Of a stretch of 64,000 bases of DNA, positions 51,311 through 63,793 are shown one piece after another (the first letter of the stretch is position 1; the number at the start of each line of letters is the position of its first letter). A program made the position numbers and the translations under genes. The notes beneath the pieces were generated by a model, which did no database searches, was not told where the DNA came from, and saw only the letters and a list, made by a program, of their open reading frames with translations. This DNA is from Aselliscus stoliczkanus (lineage: Eukaryota > Chordata > Mammalia > Chiroptera > Hipposideridae): assembly GCA_033961575.1 (NCBI GenBank), contig CM066737.1, positions 49,018,771 to 49,082,770 of the forward strand. Direction: 5' to 3'.

Positions 51311-51490
51311 AATTCTGTCATAGAACCATAGATGTTCAGAGCTGGAAGAGATTTTAGATGATGGTAAATTAGTTTCATTTTATTATCTCAATGATCTTAT
51401 GAGGTTGATATTTTACAGATGAAGAAATTGCAATCCAGAAAGGTTACATTACTTAGTAGGATAACATAGCTAGATAGTAGCAGACATCGC
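51311..51490 (+). repeat. MIR-like or L3-like fragment
   Basis: The order 'cagagctggaagagatttta', 'ttttacagatgaagaaattg', 'ccagaaaggttacattactt' and 'catagctagatagtagcag' follows the common MIR/L3-type consensus. It is old. Confidence 0.65.
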
Positions 51491-52314
51491 TTTTGTACCC
51501 AGGTTGCTAGAGCCAGTTCACATTAGGTCATGAGAGCTGATTTTATATCATTTCTGAACTCTGTGTTCAGTGACATTGTGTTGGAAATATTTACATCATG
51601 GAAATCAGCAAATACTACAAATCAAGATTTTTTTCCCACATAAAGTCAGTTGTTAAAGATTAAGAGCACACCACTGTCTGAAATCCATTTTTATTTCCTT
51701 TCTTTGCATCTGGATTTTAATATCCTGGTTAATCTGACTATTACCTGCTCCATCATTCCTAATGCCTGTTCCCTTCCTTTAGTGACCTCTTTAACTTCTG
51801 GTATTACCCTGACCAGAACCTTCTAAATGTCCTGATGAGCCATATGATTTTCCTGAAAGAGGAGCTGCTGAACTATCTATCTATGTAGCCAATATTATCC
51901 AGAGACTGAGAAGGATGAAAATTGCTTTTGCAGTCAGATTTCAGTTATTCTTCTGAGCAGCAAAGCTCGTTAATGTGGATATTCCAAGATTTGGGAATAG
52001 CCTACTTCTGTGGTTCCACTCTCCCCACAGAACCTCCTATACTACATTCTTCTTACTGTATCTTTGCCCTATGTATTTCTGCCCTTACTTTCATTCTGGG
52101 ATGTGTGACCAACCCTAACACCTTCCATGAGTATCTTCCCCAAATAGCCAAGAGAAGCATGGACATTTATTTGGTCTGCACACTTGAGTCTTGAAGATTT
52201 TCAGTTGACATTCAGTTTAGTTCATTTAGACTGGAAAACTATCATCTACAAGGCCACTGAGGTGAGTGCAGGTATAGTTAAATCATTTCTCCTGGTTGGA
52301 TTTGTAGGCTTTTT

Positions 52315-52344
52315 ATTTGTTTGTTTGTTTGTTTGTTTGTTTGA
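52315..52344. repeat. (TTTG)n microsatellite
   Basis: Seven or so TTTG units. Confidence 0.92.
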
Positions 52345-52564
52345 GTCAATCCTAAAATCTAATTTAACCACTGAAGAACTAGAACAAGTTATAGGTAGCA
52401 GCATTGTCAGAGTTTCACTGTCTTCTTAAGTATGGAATTGTCAGTGTCTCATTCTATTTTTAGAATTACTCTTTTAGGACAATTAAGCAAACATTAAGTA
52501 ATGAGTTATATATTTTCTAGAAAAAAACTACTAAAATTATACTTTGATATAATGGTTACTAATT

Positions 52565-52692
52565 TTTGAACTTTGTACTTTGATATGATTTCAAATTTAC
52601 AGAAGAGTTTCAAGAATAATAACGAACTTCTGTATACTCTTTACACAGAATCATCAGTTGCTTATATTTTGCCACCATGTACTTTCCTTGGT

Positions 52693-52742
<50 letters not shown>

Positions 52743-53330
52743 CACACACACACACACACACACACACAACCACACACATTTTACTATTGTTTTAACAATT
52801 TGAGATTAAGTTGCAGACATCATGTTCTTTAGCCTCTAAATACTTCAGTGTGTATTTCCTAAAAATCAGGACATTTTATTTCATAACAATTGTACAATTA
52901 TCAAAACCAGGAAGTTTGCACTGTTAAAATACTATTATATACTCTACAGTTCATACCGCAATTTTATTAATTGCCTCAATAATGTTCTCTTTTTGGTCCA
53001 GGATCCAAACTAGGATGACACATTGCTGCAGTTGTCATGTCTCTTTAGTCTTCTTTAATCTAGTAAAGTTATTGAGTCTTTTTCTTATCTTTTAGGACAA
53101 TATATTGTAGAAAGAAAGATTATAGGCCAGTTATTTGGTGGGATTTTTTTTTCATTTATTTAGGTTCATCTGATGTTTCCTTGTGGTTAAATTCAGATTA
53201 TACATTTGGAGCAGAAATACCATAGAAGTGGTGCGTTGTACCTTTCTTGGTGCATCCTATTAGATAGCAATAGCCTCATGCTTACACCACCAATGATGGA
53301 TGATGAACGGGTTGTTCTGAATAAGTTAAA
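52565..53330. repeat. Old high-copy mammalian repeat
   Basis: The text 'tttcaagaataataacgaac', 'gttgcagacatcatgt', 'aaatacttcagtgtgtattt' and 'cacattgctgcagttgtcat' resembles a widespread old mammalian repeat, possibly an old L1 3' region. The class is uncertain. A CT/CA microsatellite has grown inside it. Confidence 0.5.
52695..52777. repeat. (CT)n(CA)n compound microsatellite
   Basis: About 46 bp of CT repeats followed by about 36 bp of CA repeats. Confidence 0.95.
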
Positions 53331-53794
53331 AAGTATCTTGTGACCTTGGCTTAGTCTCCCTGAGTCTCAGGTCTCAGTTTTTGCTCCGCTTTCACACAGC
53401 TACCTGAGCCTTAGTACCATCAAGGTCCTTGGCAGTGGGCCTAATCAGATCTCATCTATAAATCCATCCAAGTGAACCTGAAAGTTGTGAGTCACTGTGG
53501 AGATAGGAACCAGGTTCCTAACGTCATGACTTTCCTCCTGCACAATTGGCAACAAACTAGAAGTCCCATCATCCCTTTAGTAACTTTTGATGGCTGTGGC
53601 AGGGCCCTAAGCTGTAATCAGCCTCTTGGCTTCTCCTCTTAAGCTCATGGAGAATCCTCTTTAATGCAGCTGCAATGGGGTTAGCCAAAGTCCACATACT
53701 GAAGTGCTGCAATATGGAACCAAAATAAATCCTTATATAGTTAATGAGAACAACGTTTTGCATTTCCATACAGCGTTACCCTTTTGCATAGCCA

Positions 53795-53880
53795 TTTTCT
53801 CACTTATCCTTGTGATAACTCTGTGAAAGATGTAGGGTGGGTAGTGTATACATTTTACAGATGAGAAAAAAGAGGTGCTG
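53795..53880 (+). repeat. MIR-like fragment
   Basis: The words 'cattttacagatgagaaaa' and 'ccttgtgataactctgtgaa' are typical of MIR. Short and diverged. Confidence 0.55.
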
Positions 53881-56804
53881 GTGTTAAGGGAAACCCAAGT
53901 ATGATTCAACAATTTGGATTCAACATATTAAATATGTTCCAAAAGCTTAGAAATATAGGGAACAATTTTTCATTTATTTATATATTTTTCCAGATTAGTG
54001 ATTGCACTCATGGCTTTAAATTTGGAGGCATTTTCCTTGCTAAGTTGCCTGGAGATTGAAGGAAAATATATTTGACACATTATTTGAAAATATAACTAAC
54101 TTTATTTAAATATATATATATATATTCCTCTGTGTTTCCAGACTTTTATTTTTGTCATCCTGTAAGTGCTTGGAGAGATAGTTGGGTGAATAAAGCAGGG
54201 TCTTGACCCTTAAGTCACAAACACCACTCTCAGTTGATTTTGGTAGTATAATCAAGAATGAACAAAGGACTGCAGGAGCACAAAGGAGGGTGGGATATGA
54301 AGAAAGTTTACAAACTAGGTGATATTTAAGTGGGGCCTTGAAGGCTGGATAAGAGAATTGGGCACTCCAGCTTTTAAGAAATATCAGCAAAAACAAAGCC
54401 ATGCCATCAGAAAAGTGCAGAGCACATTTGGGTGAAAGCAAACCCAAATTATAATCCATGATTCTCAGAACTCTTCCTCTCTGATTTCCTTTGGATATAA
54501 GCTCCTTGGACTAGAGACCAAGTTTTTGTTTCCTCTAACACAAGAGTATTGCCAGCACAGCTGTATTTGCAACACTTTGTTCTGTAGGGATCCCAGGGAC
54601 TAAGCAAATGAATTTCAGGTGCAAATTATTTGTATTGTTAAGCAATATGTGTTTTTCTGTATTTCTACATATCAATCAAAAAAAAGAAAAAAACAGAATT
54701 CTTTCTCCTGAACATTGTTCTATGCATGCAAGGAAATGTCTTTTGAATAGTAGATAAATTGATGGAGGACAGAAGTACAGACATTCATACTTAGGTCTAG
54801 TCCTGAGGATTCTCTCCATAGCCTGCCTCTCATCCTACACATTTCAAGTCATAGCAACTGCAAGTGGAATCTAGTCACAATTCTACCTTATGGATTGTCT
54901 ACCTGTTCTCTGAAAGAAGAGTCTGGAACAGTCTTCTCAGATAATTATTTTCACCAATAAATCAACTACACTGAAGGGTCTGTTACATGAACGATTAAGA
55001 GCAGGGGTGAATGGATAAAGGCCCAAGGTGATGGAAAAGGTAAACATTATGCATGCTATCTCCCAGTATCACATTAAAATTACAGCTAAATTACAGAACC
55101 ATCAGCCTCAAGAATCATCTGAATACTTACCTGGCAGGGGAGATACCATGATCACAAGGGAGGTTTTCCCAGGACGAGGCTCACCCATTGCACTCCGGAT
55201 GTGCTGACTTCTGTGATTTCCCCAAATGTGGGAAACTCGACTGCATAATTTGTGGTAGCGGGGGACTGCGTTTGCGCTCTCCCCTGATTAAAATTTTTAA
55301 AAAATCATCTGTAAACTACCCAAACAGAACCTCTATAACTATGGATAAACAGAAGAGGCCACAGGGAGACTGGTAGGAGGGTTGGAGATGTGAAAAGAAC
55401 TAACCCAAAACCCACAGTTAGTGGTTGAACACTGAGAGGGACATCTCATTAGTTGAGGTCCCACTGAAGAGGAAGGTGTTGCAGCCCCACACTGGGCTCC
55501 CCAGCCCAGGGGTCTTGTACCAGGAAGAGGAACACCCACATCTGTCAGTGAAAATCAGTGAGGACTCTGTCTGTCCATCCTGGTGAGATGAAAGGCAACT
55601 AGAAAAACAGACATCCTCTTAAAAGGCCCATGCACAGATTCACTCACTTGCAAACACTCACTTGGGTTCCGGTGGAGAGGCAGCAACTTGAGAGGTACCA
55701 CAGACATACAGGAAAGACAGAGTTTTATGGCTTTGGGGCAAGGGATAGGATAGCCATCATTGTCCCTGTGTGGAGCCTGCCTCACATGTAGCCTACAGAA
55801 GGGTGCCATCTTTCCTGTGTTGAACCCTCCCCCAAAGGGCCAAATCTGAAAATGCATTGACCTGGTACAATCTGTGCATGTGTGCCACCTTGGTGAAACC
55901 CTGGGTCCCTGCTCCACCCAGCTAGTGTTGTATCACTGGGGGCACTCTCTGCTTCTCAGTGTCCAGTCCCATCCCAGAAGCTGTGGAAGACTTTTATAGT
56001 AGCAGATGGCCACAGCAGCCTGGGGAACTTTCAGTGGTGAACAGTGAACCATGGCTGATGTACAAGTCTCTTTTGGGCAGCTCTCAGGGATCTGTAGTCC
56101 TTAGTTGAGTGATGACTTGCCACAGTGTCCTCAGGGAATTTTGCAAAATGGTCACAGGCTCACCACTGGTGTAAGAACTGAAGTTGCATTAACTTTGTAA
56201 AAACTACAACTCACAACCCATGACTCTCTGGGATCCTACCCCACCTAGTACTGCATCCCTGGGGGCACCCTTGGCTCCTGGGCACCAGCCCCACCCCACA
56301 AGCTTGGAGACTTTAACAACAGCAGAAGTACCATGGTAATCTGAAAAACTTTCAGTGGGGGCTAGTCAGCCACAACTTGTACTCCAGACTCTCTTGAGAA
56401 GCTCTTGGAGATCTGCAGGCCCAAGTCAAATGGTGCCTGACTATAGTGCTCTCAGAGAGTTTTGTAAAGTGATCACAGGCCTGGAACTAACACCACAACT
56501 GAGTCTGCATTAACTTTGTAAAAACCATCAGCCCTTCCAGAAGCTCCCTGGGACTCCGACCTGCCCAGATAGTGCTGCATCATCAGAGACACTCTTAACA
56601 TCAGGTCAACCAGACTGGGCCACACACATAAGGAGGCTCTTTCATCAGCTGAGCCTTATAGGCAGCCAGCAGGTAGCAACAGGCATAGAGGCCCTGGGCC
56701 TTTTGGTAAGATGCCCCAGGAATGATACTGGTGGCAGCCAGCTTTGGTTGATAGCTAGGACACTGGCACATGCCTCCAAGCTCAGTGCATGCAGCAACAA
56801 ACTA

Positions 56805-56885
56805 TTGGGTTGTTGGAAAAGTCATGACATATTTTTTCTATGTTTTTCATTGCAAAAATGCATCATGACTTTTCCGACAACCCAA
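56805..56885. mobile_element. 81-bp palindromic mariner MITE, second copy
   Basis: It is the same length as the copy at 49770-49850 and differs from it at about six positions by eye. It ends GACAACCCAA, the exact inverse of the left TTGGGTTGT(T/C). TA flanks are at 56803-56804 and 56886-56887. It is inserted in the L1 5' UTR. Confidence 0.92.
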
Positions 56886-57355
56886 TACATATAGCTTTGT
56901 AGCTTCTACTTGGTAGCCTTGGGACAGACACAGGCAAGTCTCAAATTGGTGTGCATGTGTACACCTCCCAAGAGAAACCAGAAACAACACACTCAAAAGC
57001 TGGCATCAGACCACAGCAGAGCACTATCCGATTAGTCCCACAAGTGGCACACCCAGATGGTAGTCTCAACAGGCAGAAGAGTCCACTGGAGCAAATAACC
57101 TTCTGAGAGGTCAGACCCTACACAGCAGCTCAAAAACTGAGGGCATAGACAATCTTCACAGCCAATCAGCCTGAGACTCAATCTTACACACTGACACACC
57201 AAAAGCAATTAAGGCTCAAATACAATAGGAGAATACACACAACACACACAAGGAACACTCCTGGAACACATGCACATGTGATCAGTGTGACTGCACCACT
57301 GAATCACATAGGACACCTACTACATAAAACCACCTGGCAAAGACTGAGAGACATA

Positions 57356-57904
57356 TGAGGTCTAACAATTAAGTTCACAAACTCATCCTAGCAAAAGTTC
57401 TATACGCCTCATTGCTGAATTCCATTATGGTCACCTTCAAAGTACTCCCCTTGGGAAGCTATGCATTAATGCCAGGGCCTAGTCCACCCTTCAAAGCAAT
57501 GTTGGAACTCTTTCTGGAATGGCCATCAGAGTTGTCGACGTATTACCCTTGATGTCTTGAATTACATCAAAATGTCTTCCTTTCATTAGTTCCTTTATCT
57601 TTGGGTAAAGAAAGAAATCATTGGCGGCCAGAACAGGTCAGTAGGTAAGGTGTTTTGATACAGTTATTTGTTTACTGGCTAAAACCTCCCTTAGAGTGAA
57701 ATGTCGTGATGCATTGTCGTGATGAATTGTTGACAAAAAGTTCAGGTCATCTAACTTTTCACGCAGACTTTTCAGCACTTCCAAATACTAACTTGGCTAA
57801 CTGTTTGTCCAGTTGGTACACATTCATCATAAATAATCCCTCTGATATCACAAAAGGTTAGCAACATTGTTGCAATAAGTTTGCAACTTAATTGTCTGAC
57901 CTTG
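57356..57904 (-). mobile_element. Mariner transposon, internally deleted
   Basis: Ends TGAGGTCTAACAATTAAGTT and, inverted, CAAGGTCAGACAATTAAGTT match as terminal repeats. TA precedes it (57354-57355); the other TA appears mutated to TT. The minus strand encodes the catalytic half of a mariner transposase, which cuts and pastes the element. Visible are FCDIRGIIYDECVPTGQT (first Asp), HHDNASRH at 57701-57724 (second Asp) and NDFF at 57611-57622 (third Asp). The N-terminal DNA-binding part is missing. The frame carries stops, including one replacing part of the usual PPYSPDLAP segment, and 32 positions instead of the usual 34 separate the last two aspartates. It is 549 bp against about 1.3 kb for complete relatives. 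Confidence 0.88.
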
Positions 57905-58077
57905 TTGGAGACCTACCTAACACATAGATTCAAACATGCAAAGGGAGCCAGAATGAGAAAATAAAGAAACATATTCCAAATGAAAGAATAGGAGACAACT
58001 CCAGAAAAAGAACCAAATGAAATGGAGGCACTAACTACTAGAGACAGAGATTAAAATACTGGTTATAAGAATGCTTA

Positions 58078-58514
58078 GAGCTGGCCCAGTGGCGCATTGG
58101 TTAAGAGCTGGTTTGGGAAGCAGGCAGCCTTGGTTCGGATCCCACATATGAGGGCCAGTGACACTGCCCTCTACAGCTAACGACAGCTCCACCTGGAGCT
58201 GGGCTGCGAACTCCAGCGACAGTGTTGGCTGCAGCCCCTGTTGCAGTGGGCTGCCATGGGCTACAGTGAGTGGCTGGCAGCCAGCATGAGCTGCCAATAG
58301 CAGTGGTGAGTGACCATCCAGAGGCCGGCGACTGATCTGCCTCACCTGGGAATAGCGCGATGATGATACCAACATGGGCCAGTGAAGCAATGTTCTCTGC
58401 AACTAGACTGAAGAGCAAAAAGACAGCAACTTGTCTGTTCCTCTTCCCCTATTCCCTAATGCTATTCCCCTCCTCCAATTCCCCAATAAAATCTTTAAAA
58501 AGAAAAAAAGAAAA
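58078..58514 (+). mobile_element. Long-form SINE
   Basis: The order is head (AGCTGGCCCAGTGGCGCATT), GC-rich body, GCAACTAGACTGAAGAGCAA, tail CCCCAATAAAATCTTTAAAA. The duplication aagaatgctta is at 58067-58077 and 58515-58525. It is inserted early in L1 ORF1. Confidence 0.93.
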
Positions 58515-59495
58515 AAGAATGCTTATGGAACTTACTGAGAACTTCAAGAGAGAGATAAAATGCATAAAGGACATAGAAACCATAAAAAATAACCAGACAG
58601 AAATAAAGAATACAATAACAGGAATGAAGAATACACCAGAAGTAATCGGTAAATGATTACATGAAGCAGATGACTAAATCAGTGATTTAATAGACAATGT
58701 AGCAGAAAAAAACCCAAATGGAACAATAATAAGGAAGAAAAAAATCTTAAAAAATGAAGATAGTTTAAGGGATCTTTGGAACAACATTAAGCATAACAGC
58801 ATTTGAATAATAGGAGTACCAAATGGACAACAGAGGGAGCAAGGGATCGAGAACTGACTTGAAGAAATAATGACTGAAAACTTCCTTAAGCTGGCAAAGG
58901 AAATACGCATACAAGGCCAGGAAGTATAGAAAATCCCAAACAAGATGAATCCAAACAGGCCTACACCAAGACACATTATAATTAAAATTGCAAAAGTTAA
59001 AGACAAAGAGAGAATCCTAAGCAGCAACTAAAAGGCAAGTAGTTACTTACAAAAAAGCTTCCATCGACTACCTGCTGAGTCTCAACAGAAACTTTGCAGG
59101 CCAGAAGTGAGTGGCATGAAATATTCAAAGTGTTGAAAACAGAGGCCTACAACGAAAACAACTCCACCCAGCAAGGCTACCATTTAAAGTTGAAGGAGAG
59201 ATAAAGAGCTTACCAGACTAGAAAAAACTAAAGGAATTTATTACCACCAAGCTAGTATTACAAGAAATGTTAAAAGGTCTTCTTTAAGAAGAAGGGAGAA
59301 AACAAACAAACAAAAGATGGTAAAAAATATAAGTAAAAAAATGGCAATAACTACGTACATATCAATAATTACTTTAAATGTAAAATAATTAAGTGCTCCA
59401 ATCAAAAGACATAGGGTAGCTGATTGGATAAGAAAGCAAGACCTATGCACTTTCTGTCTACAAGAGACCCGCCTCAGATCAAAAGACACACATAG

Positions 59496-59907
59496 GGGCC
59501 GGCCGAGTGATGCATTGGTTAAGAGCTGGCTTGGGAAGCCAGCGACCCTGGTTCAGATCCCATATATGAGGACCAGTGACACTGCCCTCTATAGCTAACA
59601 ACAGTTCCGACTGGAGCTGGGCTGCATGAGCCCCGGAGACGGTGTAAACTGCAGCGGGCTGCCATAGGCTACAGTGAGTGACTGGCGGCAGTGTGAGTGG
59701 CAGGCAGCCACTGTGAGCTGCCCATAGCTGCAGAGAGCGGCTGTCCAGAGGCCGGCGACCAATCTGCCTCATCCGGGAAGAGCGCAATGATGATACCAAC
59801 ATGGGCCAGTGAAGCAATGTCCTCCGCAACTAGACTGAAGAACAAAAGGACAGCAACTTGTCTGTTCCCCTCCCCCATTCCCCAATAAATTCTTTAAAAA
59901 AAAAAAG
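59496..59907 (+). mobile_element. Long-form SINE
   Basis: Duplication aagacacacatag at 59483-59495 and 59908-59920. It has the full set of parts, with a slightly shortened body and tail CCCCAATAAATTCTTTAAAA. Confidence 0.93.
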
Positions 59908-60017
59908 AAGACACACATAGACTGAAAATAAAAGAACACAAAAGCATATTTCACACAAATGGAAATGAGAAAAAAGCTGGGGTATCAATATATATATTGG
60001 ACGAAATAGACTTCATT

Positions 60018-60486
60018 CTATATTATTTTAATTTAATTTAATTTTTTAATTTTTTTTTTTGAGGGCAGTGTCACTGGCCCTCATAGGTGGGACCCGAACC
60101 GGGGCTGCTGGCTTCCCAAGTTAGCACTTAACCACTGCACCACTCGGCTGGCCGTATTTTATTTGTTTTGTTCTTCAGTCTAGTTGTGGAGGACTGGCCC
60201 ATGGTGGCATTGTGATCATTGTGCTCTTCCCAGGTGAGGCAGTAGGTCACCGACCATTGGACAGCCACTCACGGCTGCTCACGGCAGCCCACTGCAGCCC
60301 CACTGCAGCCTATGTCATCACTGGTGACCCATGGCAGCCCAGTTCCTGGTTGAGTGGTTGTTCACTATCTTAGCTGCTGAGGGCACAGTGTCACTGGCCT
60401 ATGTGGGATCCAAACCGACGGCCCTGCTGCTCAGAGCTCCAGCTCCCAAGTCAACTCTTAACCAACGAGTCATTCAGCCAGTCCCA
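60018..60486 (-). mobile_element. Long-form SINE, diverged, hit by a second SINE
   Basis: The body and head (60154-60486, minus strand) match the long form, with a changed head like the copy at 14961. Its T-rich tail region is at 60018-60048. The flanks 'aaatagacttcatt' (about 60004-60017) and 'aaatagacttta' (60487 onward) are a likely target duplication. A short SINE sits in its tail. Confidence 0.78.
60049..60153 (-). mobile_element. Short SINE inside a long SINE
   Basis: The head-only form (minus strand GGCCAGCCGAGTGGTGCAGT, box B-like GGTTCGGGTCCC) inserted in the T-rich tail of the older long-form SINE. Confidence 0.85.
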
Positions 60487-61314
60487 AAATAGACTTTAAA
60501 ATAAAGACTATAATAAGAGACAAAGAGAGCATTACATAATGGTAAAAGGATACATTCAAGAAAAGGACACAACCCTAGTAAACATCTATGCACCAAACAT
60601 AGGAGCACCTGAATATGCAAAACAAATATTGACTGACATAAAGGCAGAGATTGACAGTAACACAATCAGAGAAGGGGACTTTAACACCCAACTGACACCA
60701 ATGGACAGATATTGCAGGCACAAAATCAACAAGGAAACAGTGGTCTTAAATTACACACTAGACCAGATAGATTTAATTTATATTTTTAATGCATTTCTCC
60801 CCAAGCAGCAGAATTTGCATTTTTTTCAAGTGCACATGGAACATTTTCCAAGGTAGATCACAGGTTAGACCACAAAACAAGTCTAAATATATTTAAGAAC
60901 ATTGAAATGATATCAAGTGTCTTTTATGACCACAATGGCATGAAACCAGAAATCAGCTACAAGAAAAACACTGAAATCTACAAACACACCAATGCTAAAT
61001 AACATGTTACTAAATAATGAATGGGTCAACAATGACATCAAGGAAGATATCAAAAGATACTTTGAGGCAAACAAAAATGAAAACACAATGACCAAAAATC
61101 TACGGGACACAGCAAAATCAGTCCTAAGAGTGAAAGTAATAACAACACAGGCCTACCTCAAGAAACAAGAAAAATCTCAAATAAACAATCTAACTTTACA
61201 CTCAAAGTAACTAGAAAAAGAACAGCAAACAAAGCACAAAATGAGTACAAGGAAGGAAATAATAAAGATCTGAGAGGAAGTAAACAAAATAGAGGTTTCA
61301 AAAATGCAAAAGAT

Positions 61315-61415
61315 GGCCCAACCAAGTGGTGTAGTGGTTAAGTGCTGGCTTGGGAGGCCAGCGGCCCCGGTTCGGGTCCCACATATGAGGACCAGTGACA
61401 CTGCTCTCAAAAGAA
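61315..61415 (+). mobile_element. Short tRNA-headed SINE
   Basis: Exact duplication aaaatgcaaaagat at 61301-61314 and 61416-61429. Head-only form. Confidence 0.93.
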
Positions 61416-62053
61416 AAAATGCAAAAGATCAATGAAACCAAGAGCTGGTTCTCTGAAAAGATAAACAAAGTTGATAAACCTCTGACCAGACTAATTGGGA
61501 AAGAAAGAAAGAGAACGCAAATTAATAAAATCAGAAATGAAAGAGGAGAACTGACAACAGACACCACAAAAATACAAAAACAAATTTAAGAAAATACTAA
61601 AAGTAACTATACATCAGCAAATTGGACATTCTGGAAGAAATGGATAAATTCCTAGAAGCCTACAATCTTTCAAGGCTGAATCAAGAAGAAACAAAAAATT
61701 CTGAATCAACTGAATATTACTGATGAAATTGAATCAGTAATCAACAAGCTCTCACCAAACAAAAGCCCTGTACCAAATGTCTCTACAGGTGAACTTCAAT
61801 AAACTTTCAAAGAAGAATTAACACCTATTCTCAAATTATTCCAAAAAATCGAACAGGAGGGAAGGCTCCCAAGCTCATTCTACAAGGCCACCATTATCTT
61901 GATTCCAAAACAGAAAAGGACATCACAAAAAAAGAAAACTATAGGCCAAAATCCCTGAAGAACATAGATATAAAAATAAACATGACATTATTAGCAAACA
62001 GAATTCAGCAATACATTAAAAAGATCATACACCATGTTCAAGAGTGATTTATT

Positions 62054-62163
62054 GGGCCAGCTGAGTGGTGCAGCAGTTAAGAGCTGGCTTGGGACACCAG
62101 CAGTCCTGGTTCGGGTCCCACATATGAGGACCAGTGACACTGCTCTCAAAAAAAGAAAAAAAA
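62054..62163 (+). mobile_element. Short tRNA-headed SINE
   Basis: Exact duplication agagtgatttatt at 62041-62053 and 62164-62176. Head-only form. Confidence 0.93.
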
Positions 62164-62801
62164 AGAGTGATTTATTCCTTGTATGCAAGTTTGGTTCAAT
62201 ATCCAAAAATAATTTAACATGATACACCAAATAAACAAAATAAAAATCATATGATGATATCAATTGATGCATAAATAGTGTTTTACAAAATCCAGCATCC
62301 ACTTTTGATAAAAACTCTCAGCAAAGTGGGAATAGAGGGAACATATATCAACATAATAAAGGCCATATATGACAAACTCCCAGCCAACAGCATACTCTAT
62401 TGGGAAAAGCTAAAAGCATTCCCCTTAGGATTCCCCTTAGTAAGGAAAAGCTAAGAGCATTCCACTTAGTAAACAGGACAATGATGCCTACTTTCACCAC
62501 TTTTATTCAACATAGTACTGGAAATCCTAGCCACCACAATCAGACAAGAAAAAGAAATAAAAAGCATCCAAATTGGAAAGGAAGAAATAAAACTGTCATA
62601 ACTTGCAGATGACATGATACTATATATAGGGAACCCCAAAGATTCAACTGTACAATTATTAGAACTGATAAATGAATTCAGTAAGTAGCAGGATACAAAA
62701 TTATATTCAGAAATCAGTTGCATATTGATACACCAATAGCAAACTATCAGAAAAAAAATTAATTAAAAATCCCATTTATAATTGAATCAAAAAATAATAA
62801 A

Positions 62802-62980
62802 ATGTGGCTTGGGAAGCCAGCGGCCCCGGTTTGGGTCCCACATATGAGGGCCAGTGACACAGAGGTTCGGGTCCCACATATGAGGGCCAGTGGTGTCACT
62901 GGCCCTCATATGTGGGACCCGAACCAGGGCCGCTGGCTTCCCAAGCCAGCGCTTTACCACCGTGCCACTTGGCTGGCCCA
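62802..62980. mobile_element. Rearranged SINE: two + head fragments and one - head
   Basis: A plus-strand head fragment lacking its 5' end (62802-62860) is followed by a second shorter plus fragment (62864-62892) and a minus-strand head (62897-62980). The second and third form a perfect 29-bp inverted repeat (62864-62892 with 62897-62925) around a 4-base spacer. Confidence 0.88.
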
Positions 62981-63675
62981 GCCTAGGAATAAATTTAATG
63001 AAGGAAGTAAAAGACCTATAATCAGAAAATTATAAGACATTCAAGAGAGAAATTTAAGAAGAAGCTAATATGTGGAAACATATAATACCATACTTATGGA
63101 TAGGAAGAATTAATATAGTTAAAATGTTGATACTATCCAAAACAATAAAACAGATTTAGTGCAAGCTCTATCAAAATACCAATGGCATTTTCCGCAGAAC
63201 TAGAACAAATAATTCTAAAATTTATATGGAACCATAGAAGACCCAGAAAGGTCAAGGCACTCCTGAGAAATATACAAAGCCACAGTAATCAGAAGAGCAT
63301 GGTATGGAAATAAAAACAGACTCATAGATCAATGGAACAGAATAGGGAGGCCAGAAATAAATCCATTCCTATATTGTCATTTAATCTATGACTAAGAAAG
63401 CAAGGATATACACTGGGGTAAAGACAATCTGGGGAAACTGGACAGATATATGCAGAAAATAAAACTGGACCACCTGCTTACTCTATATACAACAATAAAC
63501 TCAAAATAGACAAAAGACATGAACATAAGACCCAAAACCATTAAACCCCTAGAAGTGAACATAGGCAGTAAACTCTCAGACATTACCCTTTGTGATATTT
63601 TTACTGATCTATCAGTTTGGGCAAGGGATACAGAATAAAAAATAAACAAATAGGACTACATCCAACTAAGAATTT

Positions 63676-63793
63676 TTTTTTTGAGGGCAGTGTCACTGGC
63701 CCTCATACGTGGGACCGAACCGGGACCGCTCCACGAACCGGGACCGCTGGCTTCCCAAACCAGTGCTTAACCACTGCGCCACTCGGCTGACCC
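63676..63793 (-). mobile_element. Short SINE with internal duplication
   Basis: Head-only form with duplication aagaattt at 63668-63675 and 63794-63801. The box B-side segment cgaaccgggaccgct is present twice, separated by three bases, making this copy about 18 bp longer than its relatives. Confidence 0.9.

Noticed and set aside
55339..55917. Open frames of 66 and 120 codons in the L1 5' UTR
   Set aside because: They are antisense to the L1 5' UTR, have no recognised motif, and counterparts in other L1 copies do not keep the same frame.
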